A stretch of 64,000 nucleotides of DNA from positions 18,796,302 to 18,860,301 of the forward strand of contig JAKOON010000011.1 of assembly GCA_022577435.1 (NCBI GenBank). The letters are read 5' to 3'. Source of the stretch: Embiotoca jacksoni (taxonomy: Eukaryota; Chordata; Actinopteri; Embiotocidae). Made by a program: the position numbers and the translations under genes. The notes below the pieces were generated by a model, which saw only the letters and a list, made by a program, of their open reading frames with translations, ran no database searches and was not told the DNA's origin. This document shows positions 57,801-64,000 of the stretch, one piece after another (position 1 is the first letter of the stretch; each line of letters opens with the position of its first letter).

Positions 57801-60800
57801 AAAGTGCCAACATGACAGTCAACAGTCCAAAACCATACATGTTCTTATTTTGTATTTATATATTAGCTGTAATTTGATTTTTGATTGATGTGGTGGAGTT
57901 TTCCCAATTTCTATTTCCATCCTTTTTCTATCTGTAGCTGTCTTGTCTCTCGTGCTGCTGCGACCACCTTGGGATCAATAAAGAGTTATCCATAAACTTT
58001 AAACAGACTTTTAACACCAACTGAAACATTTAATCATTCTCAGATTGAATTATTGCGACCGCTGTCCCGACATGGTCCCGTTTGATGGTGCTCCTGATCC
58101 GGTTTTCCCCCACTAGAGGGTGGTCATGATGTTTTAGCCGACACCTCGTGCAGTACTTCTTTAAAAACAATGAATGGTTGACTTTTTCCTTTTAAACATA
58201 ACAAAATGACCTTTGGTTATTTTTGTCATTTTGAAATCATGAAGACAAAAGAAATGTAGAGACACATGTGTTTTGCTTCCACAGCGTGCCAGAAACCAGC
58301 TGTTTGAAATAGGTTTCTTGGTTTTCTTGTATTCAGAACTTTTATCGGTGGACAGGTATAATTCTGATTTGAAGTCTCGGTGCTGGTTGTAACACAATGA
58401 CGTCTTTCTCTGTCAAACTTTCTGCAGGAACATGGCATCCCGGTGCCCGTCACTCCTCGGGCCCCCTGGAGCATGGACGCCAACCTCATGCACATCAGGT
58501 GGGTTGGACGGGTGAAATGCACCTTCTTTAGATTATATTATATTATGAAATAAATAGACCGTAATTCTACAAATTATGTTTCTTTACAGCTATGAGTCCG
58601 GCATCCTGGAGAACCCCAAGGTGAGTTCCCAAAGTCGTGAGAATAATCGGTCCTAATAGCAGTCATTCCTTTGGTCCTTCTTCATCTTTACACAGCTCAT
58701 CAGTGTGGAGTGATTTTTGTGAAATTCAAAGCTAAAACTGGTGTCATGTATGACTTCATAACTCAAGAAATGTTATTTGCAACCTTGATCGGTGACATCA
58801 CCGTTTACGAACTTCTAAACGCGAAAGCTGATCAGGAAGCAACAGTTTGTTCAAGTGAAAACAACGTACATCTCAAAATGTGGGAGATTTTACATCAACA
58901 TCTGTTCTTCAAATGTTTTCTACTCCTACTTCATCTTGATTTAATCTTGAGCTGGAGTAAAAATCAAGAGACAAATTTACACAAAACCTGACAGCATGCA
59001 CAGAAATGTACTTTAAACTGATCTCCTTTGTTGTCCAGCGTTTGCTGTTATTTACTCAAAGCAAACAGAGAAATCGTACGAGAATGATTTTGTACAGTGA
59101 AATGTGTGAGTGACGCATCAGTCGGCCCGCTCTCCTTTTTGCTGACCCGTGCCACCCGAGACAAACACGACTCTCTCCCAGCGCCACGGGTGAGACCAGA
59201 GTTTGATCTCTGCTGGGGTCGGAGGTCAATGCAGTACATACAGGTTGCCCCCGGTGACCCCGAAGCTCCCATCCCTTGGTAGCTGTGTCTGTGTCTGTGT
59301 CTCTCGTCACCCCGGGTCCTCGCCGGGCCCTGGGAAGAGCCCGGGACACACAGACACTGACTTGTCGTCAGCAACGCTTCGACTAATTCCCGATTTCATG
59401 GGAGCCGGGGAGGGGGAAGGGTTAGGGCGTTGCACCCAGCTGGGGCCTCCTGAGTTTCAGCCCCAGCTCCTCGGGACCTCATTGTTCTACTGGTTGCGCC
59501 GCCGCAGGCTGCGACGTGGGAGGGGAGCCATTTCATCATGACACCGTGACACCAAAATGTCACCAGTAACAGTAAAGTACAAAGACGGTGCGCCAGACAG
59601 ATGAGTCCCCAAAGGACGGGGAGGCGAGGGGGGTCCCGCGCTGCTGGAGGGGAGGTGCCGGGGTAGGGCCACTGTAACTCAGACCTCGAGCGCTCGCTCT
59701 CTTTCTCTGGCCCTTTCCCACCCCTCCGCTGCCTCTTCAGCGCTCGTCCTGTGGAGAAATGTTTTGAATAGAACAGCTCAATAGCATCGCGATGTATGAT
59801 GAAAGTATTGTCTCACTGATTTCATTCAGGGGCTTTTTGTGTCAGACCATTTGCTCCAATATTGAATCGATTCATGGCATTAAATACAATGAAATATTTA
59901 TGGTGCCGAGGTCTAAAAGGGGTTTTGAATACATTACAGGGGGCGCAAAATTATAGTTTGAACTCCTGAAAGAGTTGGAATAATTTAGTAATTCCAGCGG
60001 CGACGTCGTCTCGCCCACTCTGCAGTTGGAGTTTTACCAAGTTTTTTTTTTTTTTTTTAAGGTCACAACAGCAGCATTTTTAAGTATCACTTTTAGATTT
60101 AACACCAGTTTAAATGCTACCTAAAAGTGCAAATGAAATTAAAGCTCCCCCCAAAAAAAGCCAATTTCTCCCACGAACGGTCAAACCAACGTGTCAGATT
60201 GTGATCCGGGTCGTCTGAAAGAGGTCACCTTGTTTTAAGTATCTCCTCTCTATATCAGTATCCTCCTGTTACAGCCCTGAAGGCTGAGGCCGGACCCAAC
60301 TCCCCCCCCCCTCCCGCCCCACCGCCCCCACCTGTGATACAATGGCCTCTCTCTGCTCAACACCGTCAGATTAGGAAATGTCCAAATGGTCGCTCATATG
60401 TTCTGCTGTAGATAAGAGTCGGCAGAGTTCAGGTTACTCTGTGATTAACACCGTATCCTTCCTGATAACCCCGAACCGTGTTGCCGTGGCTACCACGGCC
60501 CGCAGACCTTTTATTTACTCGTCTCCATCTGGCGGCGTTAACCTGTGTGAAGACACGCGCTGAGGGGCAACTTGCTGCCGTCATGAGGTGGAATAGGTTC
60601 AGGCTTCCTGCTTTTTGTTGGCCATTTTGTCACATGATGCATTTGTCTACATAGAATCTCATTCAGAAATACGCGAGATCGTAAAAGCTGTCCCTTTAAA
60701 ATCTCGGGCCAAAAACAATACATCGGTGTGGTTATTTCATCAACAATGTCACCAGAAATATCTTCCATCATGATATCGTACCAGATCACATACAAACAAT

Positions 60801-63540
60801 GTGCCGACTGTTGGATGCCTCCACATCCTCCGGTTTCCTCCCGATCTCCGCCGTCTTCGTCCCGCCACACATGAGCGGTCAGAGCCCGCCCTGCGGCCGC
60901 CCGACACTTGTCCCGAGTCATTAAAACATCACCTCGGTCTTAATTATAGCCTCTTGTCGGCGAGTTTCCTCCGGGCCCACTTTGTTCTTTTGATCAGGGA
61001 GCTGACGGGCGTGAAGCAGCGAGCCGCCGCTCACCCGGAGGAAATGAAAACTTGTCGTCCGCCGATCGGATTGGCTTTCGCTGGAAAGATGGATGGTCGG
61101 AGGGGGACCGCCCGTAGGGGGAGGAAGTGGGCTCGTAGGTGTACGTATACACGTGAATGCGTCCTTCGAAGCGAAGAGGTCGGCGTTTGTCATGTTGCCT
61201 TCGCTGCCCTCGGGGCTGAGTGGGTCCTGACCTGTCATACTTAGCGAGCGGCCCTCCGTGTCCGTCCCAGCATCGCTCCACGGAGACGTGTCTGCTGTCC
61301 TCATTAAATTCAGCTGAGGCGATCCGGCATTAACCAAAACGTCCTTGGTGTTAAGAATATAAATATCTTTTCCGGCACGTCACGTGTATATTGTTTCATT
61401 TTTTGGGCTCAATTTGCCAAGTTTACATTTGGAAAAGAAGGACAGACTTGAAACGTAGTGATTTAAGCATCATTTCCAATCCGTTGCGCCAAAGATGTTT
61501 TTACCATCCTCGCTTCTCTTCCGTCTCCCTCTCAGCTTCCTTCCCTCCCTCCTCCCACCTCCCCTCCTCCCCCTCCCCTCCTGCCACCTCTGCCATTCTT
61601 GGCCCCTTTTTTTGGTGTCGATTGAAAACCAATGAGGCAACTAATAAGTGGAAAGATAGAAATTTACTTGCTTTAAGTTCATGCGTCAGCCTCCTTCTTT
61701 GCTGTATGGGGCACGTTTAGCACAACAATATCGCAGAAGCAAAGACTGCCAAAGGAGCTGCTCTGTGCTACATGATGGTGCGCTTCACGCCCCATTTCCC
61801 ACCAATACCCCTGCCCCCCCCTCGCCTCCTCTATTTCTACCTTTTCCTCTCTTTCAGGGCCACGGCTTTGGGACAGGTCCACCTGCAGGGGGTTTGAATT
61901 GAAATGCATTGATCTCTCAAACACTGGAAACAACCCTATCCCCTTTAGTTCCCTTTTTTTTTTTTTCCCCTCTTCGTATCAAATGGCTCATATTTATCGT
62001 TGGAGCACAAATGAGTTTTCTGGCATTACTGGGAATTTGAATACATTTTTAAAATGTGTTTTTAATTGATTGGGTATAAATTGTTTCATGTTCTTTCTTT
62101 AAGAGTGCCGTTTTGCACTTTTCTTATTTTAAAGGCAACAAAGACACTCGAAGGGAACAAAACGGTCATTTTAAACCAAGAAATTTAAATTTAATTTATT
62201 TTAGAGTTGATTTTTAAAAGCCCAAATTTGGAGCTGACCATTTAATTCATGTATAACCTATCAAAAACTATATAAAGGTAATAAATACATTAAGTTTTCC
62301 TAGAAGTTGTAAACTTGCTAATGGTTCTTATGTTGCTCTACTGTGTTTATCTGAAGGTTGAAAAAGACGGCCCAAAAAAATGCATCCCGTCTCTTCCCCC
62401 CCACCCCCCAAAGAGTACGCATCAAAAGGCTTTTTAGGAGAGTCATTTTGTCCCTCTCCTGTTCGCTCTCATTTGGCATCTTTCAGGGCACTGAGGCAGA
62501 AAATAAAGGAGAGGGAGACGGCTGCCTTCCCAGTCAATTTTGGTGTTTAGTTAAAAGGAAGGAAAGTGATTGCGCTGCTCGTTTTCTCCTCACTGACAGG
62601 CGGCGAGCGGATGCCGATTAGTTATTGTATGATGATTTAGAGTCTGGTAAAGCTTTCCATTTAAATGCACCCAGTAGTTATTTTGCATAGTCCCCCTGCA
62701 ATTTGCCTCAGCTCAGGAGACATTGGCCATCGTCTTGTCCTAATGCTGTGTAATTGTTGGAGGGGGTGCATCGCTGGGCGGACGCGTCGGACCGCCACGC
62801 TCTTCTGGGTCCCGACCATGACTTACTGAAATCGCTCCCGCCAGCTGGAAACAAACGACAAATGTCTGTCACCCGGGATAACTTTAGTGGATGCAGGGTG
62901 TTGACTTGAAGGCTTTTGTTGTGTGATTTCCATTTATGAGAAAAAAAGAAAAGAAAAAAAGTGTTTTGAAAATAAGTCGGAAGAGAAAGTCACTCAAAAT
63001 CTGAAAGTGGGAAACGAAGAGGAGGAGGAGGAGAAGAGGAGGAGGTCACGCCATCTGGAGACACATGACACAGACAGGCCGCCGAATGTTATTGAGGATT
63101 TCCTATTGCAGGTGTTTTCTGACTCTTCTCCAGGATGTGACTCATTTCTTTCTCTAGCCCTCATATATACACTTTCTCTCTGCGTCCTGCGTTTCCCCGC
63201 CTCCCCCCTGTGGTGACGGGCCAGACGGGGAAAATTAAACCAAATAGAGGAGAAAAATTGAACATTGATTTTTGTCTTCACTCGACTCCTGATGTTGTTT
63301 TCACTCACCTCACACAATAGTCCCACATTCACGGTGCTGTTCTTTGACGAGGTCGTAGAAGGTCCCAGTTATTCATCAAGTGCAGTGAAGTGTGTGAAAT
63401 GGAGATGTTGATTTCTTTTTTGTGTTTTTCTTTTCTTTTTTTTTCTCAGAGCCACGCTCCGGCTGACCTGTACCTGATGACCAAGGACCCCGAGGATTCT
63501 CCCAACGTCCCGGACGTCCTGGAGATAGAGTTCAAAAACG
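54842..63540 (+). CDS. ass1: argininosuccinate synthase (N-terminal 228 residues; 3' part beyond window)
   Basis: Cytosolic urea-cycle and citrulline-NO-cycle enzyme joining citrulline and aspartate with ATP. Exons 54842-54943, 55680-55748, 55997-56185, 57332-57388, 57590-57664, 58428-58498, 58590-58620 and 63450-63540 join in frame. The start MSKGTVVLAYSGGLDTS contains the ATP-pyrophosphatase SGGLDTS loop; human has one extra Ser (MSSKG). Also visible: ANIGQEEDF, FIWPAVQANAVYEDRYLLGTAVARPCIAR, the SHGATGKGNDQVRFE substrate loop, APWRIPEFYNRF, PWSMDANLMHISYESGILENP. The final exon in the window ends FKNG at a phase-1 donor (GTTTGT). I found no further exon before base 64,000, so about 180 residues are missing. 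Confidence 0.97.
57945..57997 (+). mobile_element. truncated retroposon 3' end, copy 5
   Basis: GTGCTGCTGCGACCACCTTG followed by GGATCAATAAAGAGTTATCC, the same core in plus orientation, in an ass1 intron, with almost no tail. Confidence 0.55.
58621..63449 (+). other. ass1 4.8 kb intron
   Basis: Donor AAG|GTGAGT at 58621, acceptor TTTCTCAG at 63449. It is the longest ass1 intron here. It includes a GC-rich segment (about 59,110-59,680) and, from about 60,880 to 63,250, complex sequence with few simple repeats and several TAATTA-type words. No coding exon seen. Confidence 0.65.
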
Positions 63541-64000
63541 GTTTGTGTGTTTGCAACACGTCGCCTGTTAATTACTCCGTCAGCCTGCGTTCGTCTTTAA
63601 CCTCACGACTGCTCAAAGCTCCAGTCCTTGATGTTGATATGAACACATGTAAAATACTTGTTTAGAACTCGCATAATTGATTTGACCTCATTCATTTCAT
63701 GAAAAATAATTATACATTTGACTCGGTGAAAATGAAGTCAAATATTAATATTAATTAATATACAACAAAAGTTTCCACTTAAACTGAAATCAAAATGAAA
63801 ACGTCTGGATGATGATTTATCTTTTCATGTCAAGATTAGTGGAACGGATTGAAATTCATACATTTTGTGAGCAAGAATTGAAGCACGTCTTTTGCATTTG
63901 GGCTTCAATTATGTCAAACGGATTAAATTCAAACAAAATTTTCGCTTCCACTTAAAAAAATCTCGAGTTAGATTTCTGAATTCCATCAAACCCAGATGTA

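Overview
This is a 64 kb piece of a vertebrate genome, almost certainly a ray-finned (teleost) fish and probably a percomorph. The reasons are compact GT-AG gene structures, long CA/GT and GATA microsatellites in nearly every intron, short-tailed retroposon ends of a type common in fish, and orthologues of human 9q34 genes packed closely together. There are no bacterial or phage features. Six protein-coding genes can be reconstructed exon by exon. From left to right they are dnm1 (minus, 3' part off the window), ciz1 (plus), bbln/C9orf16 (minus), surf2 (plus), surf4 (plus) and ass1 (plus, 3' part off the window). In human, DNM1, CIZ1, BBLN, SURF2, SURF4 and ASS1 all map to 9q34, which supports the identifications and names the dynamin as the DNM1 paralogue.

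Region by region: 1-26,783 is dnm1, read right to left. Fifteen consecutive exon positions encode residues 1-557: the GTPase domain, the stalk and the start of the PH domain. One position (exon 10) is present twice as a mutually exclusive pair, and one is a 12-nt microexon. The intron before exon 10 uses a GC donor. Simple repeats crowd the introns, and several lie within a few bases of splice sites. 26,784-28,718 is a head-to-head, partly CpG-rich promoter region. 28,719-34,938 is ciz1 (15 coding exons, four matrin/U1-like zinc fingers, a 24-bp coding repeat). 34,939-38,599 is the tail-to-tail ciz1/bbln interval. 38,600-39,901 is bbln (2 exons). 39,902-40,912 is a divergent bbln/surf2 promoter. 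40,913-43,769 is surf2 (6 exons). 43,770-47,139 holds two retroposon ends whose microsatellite tails have grown to about 720 and 580 bp. 47,140-51,690 is surf4 (6 exons, 269 aa). From about 53,770 onward is ass1: a 5' noncoding exon and eight coding exons, with a 4.8 kb intron that looks unusually rich in non-repeat sequence.

The genes do not form a pathway. Dynamin-1 drives membrane fission, CIZ1 is a nuclear-matrix replication and RNA-localisation factor, BBLN is a small coiled-coil protein, SURF2 is a basic/acidic nuclear protein, SURF4 is an ER export receptor and ASS1 makes argininosuccinate. The most interesting signals are regulatory: the GC donor feeding two mutually exclusive exons, the microexon followed directly by a UG tract, a possible overlapping upstream ORF in ass1, repeated GCTAGC/GCTAAC words near three promoters, and a TTAGG array that is a retroposon tail and not a telomere. 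I did not find a wholly new gene system. Exon coordinates come from reading splice sites and frame by eye, with protein families recognised from memory; no database search was run.
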